A stretch of DNA of 64,000 nt. Origin: Streptomyces albogriseolus (lineage in GTDB: Bacteria > Actinomycetota > Actinomycetes > Streptomycetales > Streptomycetaceae). A program made the translations under genes and the position numbers. Below the pieces are notes generated by a model. That model was given only the letters and a program-made list of their open reading frames with translations, ran no database searches and was not told the DNA's origin. This document shows positions 25,552-33,905 of this stretch, one piece after another (the stretch's first letter is position 1; each line of letters begins with the position of its first letter). The DNA is taken from the NCBI GenBank assembly GCA_014650475.1, contig BMVA01000001.1, positions 372,001 to 436,000 of the forward strand. Direction: 5' to 3'.

Positions 25552-26544
25552 TCATGATGTGAACTTACTCGCCTCGCCGATGTCCTCCAGCGTGGCGGCC
25601 AGGTGGGGGCCGACGCGCTCCCGGACCCGGCGCGCGTCCTCGGCGCCCACGGCCCGGGGCACCGTCTCGGTGAGCATGATCAGGTCGAGGTAGGCGCCGT
25701 ACAGAGCGAGGCGCAGACGGGCGCCCTCGTCGAGGACCACGGGGCCGCCCCCCTCCGCGTAGCCGGCGAGGAAGGCGTCGTCCCGCCGGATGTCGTCGAG
25801 CAGCGCCAGGGAGACGAAGTCGGCGAGCGGGTCGCCCCAGAACATCCGCTCCCCGTCGATCAGTCCGCCGATCCGGGCGCGTCCGTCCGCCGGCCGGTCC
25901 ACCAGGATGTTGCCGGGCCACAGGTCGAAGTGGACCAGCACCGGCACGGTGACCGCGTCCAGCGCCGGAGCGGCGGCCCGGAACACGGCGGCCACCTCGT
26001 CGACGGGGAGGGGCAGCCAGGGGCGGTGGTCGCGGGCGTCGGCGAGCACGGCGTCGGCCATCGCGGTGAAGGCGGTCCGCCAGTCGGGGGCGAGCGGGCC
26101 GAGGGCGCCCGAGGGGTAGCCGAACGCGGTTCCGGTGACCCGGTGCAGCCGCGCCACCTGGCGGCCCACCTCCGTGCGCAGGGCCTCGCGCTCTTCCCCG
26201 GCGGGCGCCGCCTCGGGCCAGGGCACGCCCGGGCACGCGGTGAGCAGCAGATGCGGTTCGGTGTCGTCCGGGGCGAGGGACACGGCGCGCGGCGCGGGCA
26301 CCCCGGCCCGCTCCGCCCCGGCGCAGAAGCCGGCCTCCGCGACCAGCAGCCGCCGCTCGTGACGCAGCCCGGGGACGGTGGGCGGGGGCGGGACCTTCAG
26401 GACGTACCGGGTACCGTCGGACAGGAGGATCTCCTCGACGGTGTTGTAGGTGCCCCCGGCCAGCGGACGCACCCCGGCCAGGGCGCCGGGCGGCAGGCCC
26501 GCGTCCGCGAGCACCCGGCGGGCCCGTTCCCAGGAGTCCCCCAT
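25552..26544 (-). CDS. Aminoglycoside phosphotransferase-family protein (choline kinase-like fold)
   Basis: 330-aa kinase-like protein. ATP-binding N-lobe: GGTYNTVEEILLSDGTRYVLKVP (about 30-52, with the Lys). Catalytic loop: VLVHFDLWPGNILVD (about 208-222, HxDxxxxN), and the metal Asp in IGGLIDGERMFWGDPLADF (about 230-248). The family phosphorylates aminoglycosides, choline, homoserine and other small hydroxyl compounds; nothing here indicates the substrate. ATG 26544 has GGGAGGGG 8 nt upstream. It is divergent from the FBP gene, with a palindrome between them. Confidence 0.85.
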   Translation of the reverse strand: MGDSWERARRVLADAGLPPGALAGVRPLAGGTYNTVEEILLSDGTRYVLKVPPPPTVPGLRHERRLLVAEAGFCAGAERAGVPAPRAVSLAPDDTEPHLLLTACPGVPWPEAAPAGEEREALRTEVGRQVARLHRVTGTAFGYPSGALGPLAPDWRTAFTAMADAVLADARDHRPWLPLPVDEVAAVFRAAAPALDAVTVPVLVHFDLWPGNILVDRPADGRARIGGLIDGERMFWGDPLADFVSLALLDDIRRDDAFLAGYAEGGGPVVLDEGARLRLALYGAYLDLIMLTETVPRAVGAEDARRVRERVGPHLAATLEDIGEASKFTS

Positions 26545-26686
26545 CGTGCGTACCCCTCCCCCTGCGCGACTGCGGTACAGCGTACGGCGCGCCCGGGGCG
26601 GGGACGCCGGGGCGGCGGGCGGCGGACCGGGGCGCGGCGGAAAACCGTTGGCTCCCGCGCGGGGCCGGTCCCTACGCTGGCCGCCG

Positions 26687-26707
26687 AAACCTAGACCCCC
26701 TAGGTTT
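26687..26707. promoter_or_regulatory. Palindromic operator between phosphotransferase and FBP genes
   Basis: Perfect inverted repeat AAACCTAG-N5-CTAGGTTT, 27 bp upstream of the FBP gene ATG at 26734. It is AT-rich in a 73% GC context. It is probably bound by a homodimeric repressor or activator. The cognate regulator is unknown. Confidence 0.6.
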
Positions 26708-26733
26708 GATGGAACATCACAGGAGACGACCTC

Positions 26734-27222
26734 ATGAGAGCACTCACCGAGCAGGACATCCGCGGTTCGTTCATCAACTGCTCGAAGGGTGAGGCGAAGC
26801 GGCTGAGCGTGCCCCGGGACCTGGACGGGCGTCCGTGGGACGACCTCGACTTCCTGGGCTGGGGCGATCCGGGCGCGCCCGACCGCAGCTATCTGGTCGT
26901 CGAGCGGCAGGACCGGCTCGTCGGCGTGGCCCTGCGCTTCCAGCCCGCGCAGCGGGGCTTCCTCCACCGCAGCATGTGCTCCCTGTGTCTGACGACCCAT
27001 CCGCGCGGCGGGGTGGCGCTGATGACCGCGCGCAAGTCGGGCCCGGCGGGCCGGGAGGGCAACTCGGTCGGCGCCTACATGTGCACCGACCTGGCCTGCT
27101 CCCTGTATCTGCGCGGTCTGAAGGTGCCGGAGACCGGGGCGCGGTTCGAGGAGAGCCTCACCCTCGAGGAGCAGATCGACCGCACGCGGAACAATCTCTT
27201 CGCCTTCATCGACAAGCTGTAG
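26734..27222 (+). CDS. FBP domain protein (EF-G-binding, FusB-like zinc protein)
   Basis: 162-aa protein. The C-terminal half is a four-Cys treble-clef zinc finger: SMCSLCLTTHP (about 80-90) and YMCTDLACSLYLR (about 114-126). This is the FBP domain of FusB-type proteins, which bind elongation factor G and release it from stalled ribosomes, giving fusidic-acid resistance in staphylococci. In Streptomyces these proteins are widespread and their role is little studied. ATG 26734 follows CAGGAGA. A perfect palindrome upstream suggests specific regulation. Confidence 0.82.
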   Translation: MRALTEQDIRGSFINCSKGEAKRLSVPRDLDGRPWDDLDFLGWGDPGAPDRSYLVVERQDRLVGVALRFQPAQRGFLHRSMCSLCLTTHPRGGVALMTARKSGPAGREGNSVGAYMCTDLACSLYLRGLKVPETGARFEESLTLEEQIDRTRNNLFAFIDKL

Positions 27223-27230
27223 CCCGCCGG

Positions 27231-27252
27231 GCGACGGGGCATGGTCCCGTTG
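27231..27252 (+). terminator. Probable terminator of the FBP gene
   Basis: GCGACGGG / CCCGTTGC stem of eight pairs, one of them G-U, with a 6-nt loop, 9 nt after the FBP stop. Confidence 0.45.
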
Positions 27253-27321
27253 CCCTCCCCCGGGCGACTGCTGTCACACGGAACACGTTCGTCACACGCG
27301 AGGAGGGGGAACCGTCCGAGG

Positions 27322-28578
27322 ATGCACGTCGTACGCCAGATGACCGAGCCTGCCGTCCGGATCCTCAAGCAGCACCGTGACCCGCTGACCGTGCAGACGG
27401 TGCGGTCGGCGGCCGCGGCGACGCTCGCCTACGTCATCGCGGTCCGGCTGAGCCCCGAGGCCGCGCCGCTCACCGCTCCCCTGACGGCGCTGCTCGTCGT
27501 CCAGGTCACCCTGTACTCCACGCTGACGACCGGTCTGCGCCGGGTGAACTCCGTGGTGACCGGCGTGGTGCTGGCGATCCTGTTCAGCCTGCTGGTGGGC
27601 CTGACCTGGTGGAGCCTCGGTCTGCTGATCCTCGCGGCGCTGGTCACCGGTCATCTGGTGCGGGCGGGCGAGTTCGTGCCCGAGGTGGCGATCAGCGCGA
27701 TGCTGGTGCTCGGCGTGACCACCCACGGGGACACCGCCTGGGCGCGCATCGTCGAGACGCTGATCGGCGCCTTCGTCGGGATGGGGTTCAACCTGCTGCT
27801 GGCGCCGCCGGTGTGGGTGGAGGAGGCCGGCGAGTCCATCGAGGAGCTGGCGCGCCGGGTGCGGCAGCTGATGCTGCGGATCGGCGAGGAGGCCGCGGGC
27901 CGTCCGCCCGCCGCGCGCGCCGCGGCCCGGCTGCACGAGGCACGCCGGCTCGACCACGACATCAGCGAGGTGGACGCCGACCTGCGGCAGGCGGAGGAGA
28001 GTCTGCGGCTCAACCCGCGGGTCCGGGAGGGGCTGCTGCACCGGGTGGTGCTGCGCACGGGTCTGGACACGCTGGAGATCTGCACGGTGGTGCTGCGGGT
28101 GCTGGCCCGCACACTGACGGACCTGGCGAAGGAGCGGGAGCCGGAACGTCTCTTCGGCGAGGAGACGGGGCAGATCTTCGAGGAGCTGCTGGCGGAGATC
28201 GCCGACGCCGTGGTCAGCTTCGCCGTGCTGGTCACCACGAGCGTGAGCGCCAACGCCGAGTCGGCGGAGGAGCGGCTCGCCTCGCAGCTGCGGCAGGCGG
28301 CCGGCACCCGGGACAAGCTGGCGGAGCTGCTGTACGAGGAGGCCGGGCGCGACCCGCGGCGGTGGCATCTGCTGGGCGCCCTGCTGACGGAGGTCAACCG
28401 CATCCTCGACGAGATGGACACCGAGCACCGCACCCGGCGGCTGTTCGAGGAGCTGGACCGTCACTCGCGGGAGCAGCGGGAACGGCTCCCGCGCCTCACC
28501 CGCCTGCGGGAACGGCTGTCCGGTCTCCCGGTCCGCTTCCGCCGCGACCGGGAGGGGAAGCGGGCGCGGCAGCGCTGA
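27322..28578 (+). CDS. Aromatic acid exporter (FUSC/ArAE) family membrane protein, second paralogue
   Basis: 418-aa protein with about six N-terminal transmembrane helices (RSAAAATLAYVIAV, LTALLVVQVTLYSTL, LAILFSLLVGLTWWSLGLLILAAL and onward) and a long, charged, helical cytoplasmic half (about 170-418). It is in the same family as 21057-22265. It probably exports an organic acid or xenobiotic. ATG 27322 has AGGAGGGGG about 12 nt upstream; ATG 27340 is an alternative. A GC hairpin follows the gene (28616-28633). Confidence 0.82.
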   Translation: MHVVRQMTEPAVRILKQHRDPLTVQTVRSAAAATLAYVIAVRLSPEAAPLTAPLTALLVVQVTLYSTLTTGLRRVNSVVTGVVLAILFSLLVGLTWWSLGLLILAALVTGHLVRAGEFVPEVAISAMLVLGVTTHGDTAWARIVETLIGAFVGMGFNLLLAPPVWVEEAGESIEELARRVRQLMLRIGEEAAGRPPAARAAARLHEARRLDHDISEVDADLRQAEESLRLNPRVREGLLHRVVLRTGLDTLEICTVVLRVLARTLTDLAKEREPERLFGEETGQIFEELLAEIADAVVSFAVLVTTSVSANAESAEERLASQLRQAAGTRDKLAELLYEEAGRDPRRWHLLGALLTEVNRILDEMDTEHRTRRLFEELDRHSREQRERLPRLTRLRERLSGLPVRFRRDREGKRARQR

Positions 28579-28615
28579 CAGGGGCGGCTCCGTACGCCGG
28601 AAGGACGGCCGGCGG

Positions 28616-28633
28616 CCCGCCCGTGCGGGCGGG
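28616..28633 (+). terminator. Terminator hairpin
   Basis: CCCGCCC / GGGCGGG stem with loop GTGC, 37 nt after the second exporter gene, followed by GGCTCCCTT. Confidence 0.5.
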
Positions 28634-28713
28634 GGCTCCCTTGCGTTCGACGGGTGACCGACGCCAAGGTTGCCCGAGGCGAGCGGGACGGGAGACGACC
28701 GAAGGTGCGTGTG

Positions 28714-29916
28714 ATGAAGAAGGCCGGCTTGAGCAGGCGCCGCTTCGTGGGCGCGTTCGCGGGGACGGCCGCCGGCATGTCGCTGCCCGCCTGCGACGGA
28801 GGCGCCCCGCCGTCCGGCGCCCCGACCCCGCCGGCCCCGGCCACGGTGACCGGCCCGCCCTCGCCGAGCACGACGCCCTCGGGTCCGCGCCCGCTGTACC
28901 TGGGCACGTACACCTCCGTCGACGGCGGCGGAGAGGGCATCGGGCTCGCCTCGTACGACCCGGCGACGGGGCGGATCAGCGGCGCGGGCGTCATCGGAGG
29001 GGTGGGCGACCCGTCGTTCCTCGCCGTGCACCCGGACGGCCGGACGCTGTACGCGGTGAACGAGCGGGAGGACGGCGCGGTGACCGCCGTGCGGCTGTCC
29101 GACCGGGAGGTGCTGGGCAGCAGCGCCACGGGCGGGTCCTCCCCCTGTCATCTGTCGGTGCATCCCGGTGGCCGGTTCCTGCTGAGCGCCGACTACGGCT
29201 CGGGCAGTGTCGCGGTGCACCGGATCGAGACGTCGGGCGCGCTGGGCGAGCGCACGGACCTGGTCACCCACTCCGACCCGGCCCCGGGGCCGGGTCAGCA
29301 GGGACCGCACGCGCACCAGTTCATCACGGCCCCGGACGGCGGCCACGTCCTCGCGGTGGACCTCGGCACGGACACCGTGTACACGTACCGTCTCGACGAG
29401 AAGGCCGGCACCCTCACCGAGGTGTCACGGGCGACCGCACGGGCCGGCGCGGGACCGCGTCATCTGGCCTTCCACCCCGGCGGGCGGTACGCGTACCTCG
29501 CCAACGAGCTGGACGACACGGTGACGGTGTGCGCGTACGAGCCCGGGTCGGGACGCCTGACGATCGGGGATCCGCAGCCGACGGGCTCGGAACCGGGCTC
29601 GGGCACCAACTACCCGGCGCAGCTCGTCGTCACCGGTGACGGCCGGTACGCGTACCTCGCCAACCGGGGCCACGACAGCGTCGCGCGGTACGCCGTCGAG
29701 GAGGACGGGGCGCGGCTGCGGCTGCTCGGCACGGTGCCGGTGGGCGGCGACTTCCCGCGCCACGTCGCCCTCTCCCCCGACGGCGGGCTGCTGTTCACGG
29801 CGAATCAGAGGTCGGGCGACGTCAGCGTGTTCCGCGTGGACCCGGACAGCGGTGAACTGCGTCCGGCGGGCGAGCCGTTCATGTCACCCGTCGCCGTCTG
29901 CGCGCTGCCGCTGTAG
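28714..29916 (+). CDS. Exported lactonase-family beta-propeller (6-phosphogluconolactonase-like)
   Basis: 400-aa lipoprotein candidate. The N-terminus carries a twin-arginine motif, SRRRFVG (residues 7-13), and a lipobox LPAC (about 26-29), so it is likely Tat-exported and lipid-anchored. A Pro/Thr-rich spacer leads to a seven-bladed propeller (about 60-400) with repeated HPDGRTLYAVN, HPGGRFLLSADYGSGSV, HPGGRYAYLANE and DGRYAYLANRG blades, the lactonase family pattern also seen in PgL. The physiological substrate outside the cytoplasm is unclear. ATG 28714 was chosen; GTG 28705 is an alternative. Its 3' end overlaps the convergent DUF2470 gene by 33 bp. Confidence 0.85.
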   Translation: MKKAGLSRRRFVGAFAGTAAGMSLPACDGGAPPSGAPTPPAPATVTGPPSPSTTPSGPRPLYLGTYTSVDGGGEGIGLASYDPATGRISGAGVIGGVGDPSFLAVHPDGRTLYAVNEREDGAVTAVRLSDREVLGSSATGGSSPCHLSVHPGGRFLLSADYGSGSVAVHRIETSGALGERTDLVTHSDPAPGPGQQGPHAHQFITAPDGGHVLAVDLGTDTVYTYRLDEKAGTLTEVSRATARAGAGPRHLAFHPGGRYAYLANELDDTVTVCAYEPGSGRLTIGDPQPTGSEPGSGTNYPAQLVVTGDGRYAYLANRGHDSVARYAVEEDGARLRLLGTVPVGGDFPRHVALSPDGGLLFTANQRSGDVSVFRVDPDSGELRPAGEPFMSPVAVCALPL

Positions 29917-30612
29917 CGGCCGGGGGCAGGAGGCGGCGGCCGCCTGGGAGAGCAGGACGTGCATGCGCTCGGTGAGCCGCGAGACGTCGTCGGCGGGCGC
30001 GTGGAACGGCAGCCGTACGTCGCTGTCGGTGCGGGCGTGTTCGATGCGCAGGGTCAGCCCGTGCCGGTCCACGGCGAGCGGCCGCACCCGGACGGCGCCC
30101 TGCAGACGCGCCGGGTCCACCAGGCGGGTGAGCCGGTCGACGGCGTCGGCGTGGCAGTCCGCGAGGTGGGTCAGCAGCCGTGCCTCGGCGCCGGCCAGCG
30201 GGTCGGGCGCGGCGGCGGCGAACTCGTCGGCGCCGACCGTCAGCGCGCCGGAGGGCCGGCGGAGGACCACGCGGGTGGGCCGCAGGGCGAGCCGGCCGCC
30301 CTCGGCGGAGAACCGTCCGGCGAGCCACACCCGGGAGCGGACGCGGTCACGCACGGGGACGGGCGCGACGTCGGCGAACTCCAGCACGGCGGACGGCTCT
30401 TGGCGCGGCCCGCGGATCACGGCGGCGAGCAGGGCGCCGTCCTCGGGCGCGTCCAGCAGCACCCGCCCGTCCTCCGTGACGGTGTGCGCGCCGACCAGGT
30501 CCTCGCGGGTGCCCTCCGCGGTCACCGTGCAGGACCATGCGGCGGCGAGCACGGAGCGGGCCCGCTCGGCCGCGCCCGGCGCGGCGGCCCAGCCGTGCGT
30601 GTGGTCACCCAT
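29884..30612 (-). CDS. DUF2470 domain protein, probable haem/iron-linked
   Basis: 242-aa protein. The C-terminal part LLTHLADCHADAVDRLTRLVDPARLQ...VRPLAVDRHGLTLRI (about 140-190) is a DUF2470 domain, the partner module of haem-oxygenase-like HugZ/split-barrel proteins. The N-terminal half resembles a degenerate FMN-binding split barrel. A perfect iron box lies upstream, so it is probably repressed by an IdeR/DmdR1-type iron regulator and made in iron starvation, possibly for haem iron release. Its 3' end overlaps the convergent lactonase gene. ATG 30612 follows GGAGG. Confidence 0.8.
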   Translation of the reverse strand: MGDHTHGWAAAPGAAERARSVLAAAWSCTVTAEGTREDLVGAHTVTEDGRVLLDAPEDGALLAAVIRGPRQEPSAVLEFADVAPVPVRDRVRSRVWLAGRFSAEGGRLALRPTRVVLRRPSGALTVGADEFAAAAPDPLAGAEARLLTHLADCHADAVDRLTRLVDPARLQGAVRVRPLAVDRHGLTLRIEHARTDSDVRLPFHAPADDVSRLTERMHVLLSQAAAASCPRPLQRQRADGDG

Positions 30613-30624
30613 CCCAACCTCCTA

Positions 30625-30643
30625 TTAGGTAAGCCTTGCCTAA
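30625..30643. promoter_or_regulatory. Iron box (DmdR1/IdeR-type operator)
   Basis: TTAGGTAAGCCTTGCCTAA is a near-perfect 19-bp palindrome matching the actinobacterial iron-box consensus TTAGGTTAGSCTAACCTAA. It lies 12 bp upstream of the DUF2470 start codon on the minus strand. Confidence 0.85.
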
Positions 30644-30698
30644 CCTATCGGAGATCAGGGCGCGCGCCAACCGGCCCCGGTGATCCTTCCGAAACCTT

Positions 30699-31307
30699 TC
30701 AGGGCGCGAGGACGCCCAGCAGGGCGCGTGCGCACAGGTCGCGCACCTGCTCGCGCCCCAACTGCGCCCCGCGCAGCCACTCCAGACAGACAGCCGTGGT
30801 GAACGCCAGCCAGCCGCGCACCGCGAGCCGGGTGTCAGGGCGGGACTCCAGGACGGGACCGAACTCGGGGTCGGCGGCGAGCGCGGCGAGGATCTGCCGC
30901 TCCTGCGCGGCCAGCGCCCGCCGGTAGACCCGCCGCACCGCCTGGTCGCCCGCCGCGTCGGCGCGGTGGAAGGCCCGGTAGCCGTGCGCGTGGGCCTCGA
31001 CGTACTCCAGGTAGGCGTCGAGCCCGGCGGCGAGCTGCTCGCGCACCGGGACGCCCGGCACGGGCGCCGTCATCCGGAGCATCCGTTCGCTCTCGCGCTC
31101 CACCACGGCCGCGAAGAAGTCCCGTTTGGCCGGGAAGTAGTGGTAGAGCAGCCCGCGCGACACCCCGGCGATCTCGGCGACCTGCTCGATCCACACCTCG
31201 TCGTACGGGCTCTCGGAGAACAACCGCGCGCCCACGGCGAGCAGTTGCTCCCGGCGCTCCTCGGTGCTGAGCCGGCGGCGCGCCCGCCCGCCCTGGTCCA
31301 CAGCCAT
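30699..31307 (-). CDS. TetR family transcriptional regulator (P450-linked)
   Basis: 202-aa regulator. N-terminal TetR helix-turn-helix: REQLLAVGARLFSESPYDEVWIEQVAEIAGVSRGLLYHYFPAKRDFF (about 20-66). The C-terminal ligand domain is helical. It is divergent from the P450 gene, with a 17-bp palindrome in the shared region, so repression of the P450 and of itself is likely. Its first residues are basic (GGRARRRLS). Confidence 0.88.
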   Translation of the reverse strand: MAVDQGGRARRRLSTEERREQLLAVGARLFSESPYDEVWIEQVAEIAGVSRGLLYHYFPAKRDFFAAVVERESERMLRMTAPVPGVPVREQLAAGLDAYLEYVEAHAHGYRAFHRADAAGDQAVRRVYRRALAAQERQILAALAADPEFGPVLESRPDTRLAVRGWLAFTTAVCLEWLRGAQLGREQVRDLCARALLGVLAP

Positions 31308-31320
31308 TCCCGCACTGTAG

Positions 31321-31350
31321 TTGACGCCGGTCCGGCGGCCGGACCAGACT
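31321..31350 (+). promoter_or_regulatory. P450 promoter with embedded TetR-type operator
   Basis: TTGACG at 31321-31326 and CAGACT at 31345-31350 are separated by 18 nt. The spacer is largely the palindrome GGTCCGGCGGCCGGACC (31329-31345; 7-bp arms, 3-bp centre). A TetR dimer bound there would occlude RNA polymerase. Confidence 0.6.
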
Positions 31351-31417
31351 GTGACCGCTTATTGAACTCATGTGCAACACGTCGCCACTCGTTCGCCGGA
31401 CCGAAGGAGACCGCGTC

Positions 31418-32935
31418 ATGGCGGAGACGACGGCAGGGGCCGCCGTGCCGAAGGGGTTCCGCAGCGCGGAGCAGGGCTGGCCCGCACTGCACCGCATCCC
31501 GCACCCGCCGTACCGGCTGCCGCTGCTCGGCGACGTCATCGGGGCGGGCAGACGCACGCCCGTGCAGGACTCGGTGCGGATCGCCCGGCAGCTCGGCCCG
31601 GTCTTCCGGCGCAGGGCGTTCGGCAAGGAATTCGTGTTCACGTGGGGCGCCCGGCTGGTGGCCGACCTGGCCGACGAGTCGCGGTTCGCCAAGCACGTGG
31701 GACTGGGTGTGGCCAACCTGCGCCCGCTCGCGGGCGACGGCCTGTTCACCGCCTACAACCACGAGCCCAACTGGCAGCTGGCGCACGATGTGCTGGCGCC
31801 CGGGTTCAGCCGCGAGGCGATGTCCGGCTACCACCCGATGATGCTGTCGGTGGCCGCGCGCCTGACCGAGCACTGGGACCGGGCGGCGGCGGCCGGCCGG
31901 TGGGTAGACGTGCCCGGCGACATGACCAAGCTGACGCTGGAGACGATCGCCCGCACCGGTTTCGGGCACGACTTCGGCTCCTTCGAACGGTCCCGCCCGC
32001 ACCCGTTCGTCACGGCGATGGTCGGCACCCTCTCGCACGCGCAACGGCTGAACAACGTGCCGCCGCCGCTGGCCCCGCTGCTGCTGCGCCGGGCGAACCG
32101 GCGCAACGCCGAGGACATCGCGCGCCTCGGCCACATCGTCGACGAGGTGGTCCGCCGCCGCCGCGCGGACGGGCACGCGGACGGCGATCTGCTGGACCGG
32201 ATGCTGGAGACCGCGCACCCGGTCACCGGGGAACGGCTGTCACCGGAGAACGTGCGCCGCCAGGTCATCACCTTCCTGGTCGCCGGCCACGAGACCACCT
32301 CCGGCGCCCTGTCCTTCGCCCTGCACTACCTGTCCCTCCACCCGGACGTGGCGGACCGCGCCCGCGCCGAGGTGGACCGCGTCTGGGGCGACACGGACAC
32401 ACCGGCCTACGAACAGGTCGCCCGCCTCCGTCACGTCCGCCGCGTCCTCGACGAGGCGCTGCGGCTGTGGCCGACCGCGCCGGCGTACTCACGGGAGGCG
32501 ACGCGGGACACGGTGCTGGCGGACGAGCATCCGATGCGGCGCGGCGCCTGGACGCTGGTGCTCGTCCCGATGCTGCACCGTGACCCCGAGGTGTGGGGCG
32601 CGGACGCCGACCGCTTCGACCCGGACCGCTTCGAGCCGGCGGCGGTGCGCTCCCGGCCGCCCCACACCTACAAGCCTTTCGGCACGGGCGCCCGCGCCTG
32701 CATCGGCCGCCAGTTCGCGCTGCACGAGGCGACGCTGGTCCTGGGCCTCCTCCTCCGCCGCTACGACCTGCACCCGGACCCGTCGTACCGGCTCCGGGTG
32801 ACGGAACGGCTGACGCTGATGCCGGAGGGGTTGCGGATGCGGGCGGTGCGGCGGAGTCCTCCGCGTGCGGGCATCCCCGCCCCGCGGACGGACACCGGGG
32901 CAGCGTCCCGGGGCAGCGGTGGTCCAGCCGGCTGA
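31418..32935 (+). CDS. Stand-alone cytochrome P450, CYP102B-like
   Basis: 505-aa P450. I-helix oxygen-binding motif AGHETTSG (about 288-295), ExxR in EALR (about 346), and haem loop FGTGARACIGR (about 420-430) with the axial Cys near 427. The sequence resembles the haem domain of the CYP102 fatty-acid hydroxylases (P450 BM3), but there is no fused reductase. Streptomyces CYP102B proteins are known in this free-standing form. It needs separate ferredoxin or flavodoxin partners, none of which is adjacent. ATG 31418 has AAGGAGA 7 nt upstream. It is divergent from a TetR regulator. About 35 extra C-terminal residues, rich in Pro, Gly and Ser, are not part of the fold. Confidence 0.88.
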   Translation: MAETTAGAAVPKGFRSAEQGWPALHRIPHPPYRLPLLGDVIGAGRRTPVQDSVRIARQLGPVFRRRAFGKEFVFTWGARLVADLADESRFAKHVGLGVANLRPLAGDGLFTAYNHEPNWQLAHDVLAPGFSREAMSGYHPMMLSVAARLTEHWDRAAAAGRWVDVPGDMTKLTLETIARTGFGHDFGSFERSRPHPFVTAMVGTLSHAQRLNNVPPPLAPLLLRRANRRNAEDIARLGHIVDEVVRRRRADGHADGDLLDRMLETAHPVTGERLSPENVRRQVITFLVAGHETTSGALSFALHYLSLHPDVADRARAEVDRVWGDTDTPAYEQVARLRHVRRVLDEALRLWPTAPAYSREATRDTVLADEHPMRRGAWTLVLVPMLHRDPEVWGADADRFDPDRFEPAAVRSRPPHTYKPFGTGARACIGRQFALHEATLVLGLLLRRYDLHPDPSYRLRVTERLTLMPEGLRMRAVRRSPPRAGIPAPRTDTGAASRGSGGPAG

Positions 32936-32987
32936 GCACGCCGGGCAAGACGTCGCGCGGCCCGGGACCGTGAGGCGGAGGCGCCTG

Positions 32988-33905
32988 TCACGCGTTCCGG
33001 GAGTCCTCCTCGTCCGGGAGGACCAGCCCCTCCAGGCGCTCCGGGTCGGCCAGGATGTAGAGGGCCGTGATGCGGCCCTCGTGGACCGTGGCCGCCAGGA
33101 CCGAGCCGACGTGGCCGTCGACCACGCTGACCAGGCCCGGGGCGCCGTTGACCAGGACCATGCGGGCGGTGGCGTTGTAGCGGGCGAACAACATCGCCGA
33201 CTCGGCGACGCGCTGCGCGCCCCGGAGCCGCTTGGAGCCGGCCGCGCCGCGGACCAGCGCGCCCGCGTCCGCGCGCAGCACCACGTCCGGGTGGAGCACG
33301 GCGAGCAGCGCCTCGAAGTCGCCGGTGCGCGCGGCGGCGCGGAAGGCGTCGAGGGCCTGCCGTTGCCGAGCCGCGTCGGGCTCGGACGGCGGGGCGGAGT
33401 CGCGGACGCGGCGGCGGGCCCGGCCGGCGAGCTGACGGGTCGCGGCCGGGGTGCGCTCCACCACCGGGGCGATGTCGTCGAACGGCACGGCGAACATGTC
33501 GTGCAGCACGAACGCCAGCCGCTCGTCGGGGGCGAGGGTCTCCATCACGACCAGCAGGGCGATGCCCACCGAGTCGGCCTCCAGCGCCTCCTGCTCCGGG
33601 TCCGTCCGGGACAGCGGCCGGAGCACCGGGTCCGGGACGAACGTGTCGTCCATCGGCTGCTCCCGGCGTGCCGTGCGCGAGCGCAGCAGGTCCAGGCAGA
33701 TCCTGCCGGTCACGGTGGTGAGCCAGCCGCCGAGGTTGCCGATCCCGGCGGGGTCCACCCGGCCCAGCCGCAGCCAGGTCTCCTGCACGGCGTCCTCCGC
33801 CTCGGCGAGCGAGCCGAGCATGCGGTAGGCCACGGACCTGAGGTGGGCGCGGTGCTCCTCGAAGCTCCGCGCGAGCCGTTCCTCGTCTCCCCCCACGGCG
33901 CTCAC
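32988..33905 (-). CDS. ECF41/SigJ-type RNA polymerase sigma factor with SnoaL-like C-terminal domain
   Basis: 305-aa ECF sigma factor. Region 2 spans EEHRAHLRSVAYRMLGSLAEAEDAVQETWLR (about 15-46), and region 4 is LAPDERLAFVLHDMFAVPFDDIAPVVERTPAATRQLAGRAR (about 120-160). The C-terminal extension (about 180-300) is a SnoaL/NTF2-like domain, which in ECF41 proteins both stimulates and restrains the sigma factor in place of a separate anti-sigma. GTG 33905 overlaps the PIG-L stop (GTGA, 4 nt), so the two genes are translationally coupled. Confidence 0.87.
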   Translation of the reverse strand: MSAVGGDEERLARSFEEHRAHLRSVAYRMLGSLAEAEDAVQETWLRLGRVDPAGIGNLGGWLTTVTGRICLDLLRSRTARREQPMDDTFVPDPVLRPLSRTDPEQEALEADSVGIALLVVMETLAPDERLAFVLHDMFAVPFDDIAPVVERTPAATRQLAGRARRRVRDSAPPSEPDAARQRQALDAFRAAARTGDFEALLAVLHPDVVLRADAGALVRGAAGSKRLRGAQRVAESAMLFARYNATARMVLVNGAPGLVSVVDGHVGSVLAATVHEGRITALYILADPERLEGLVLPDEEDSRNA

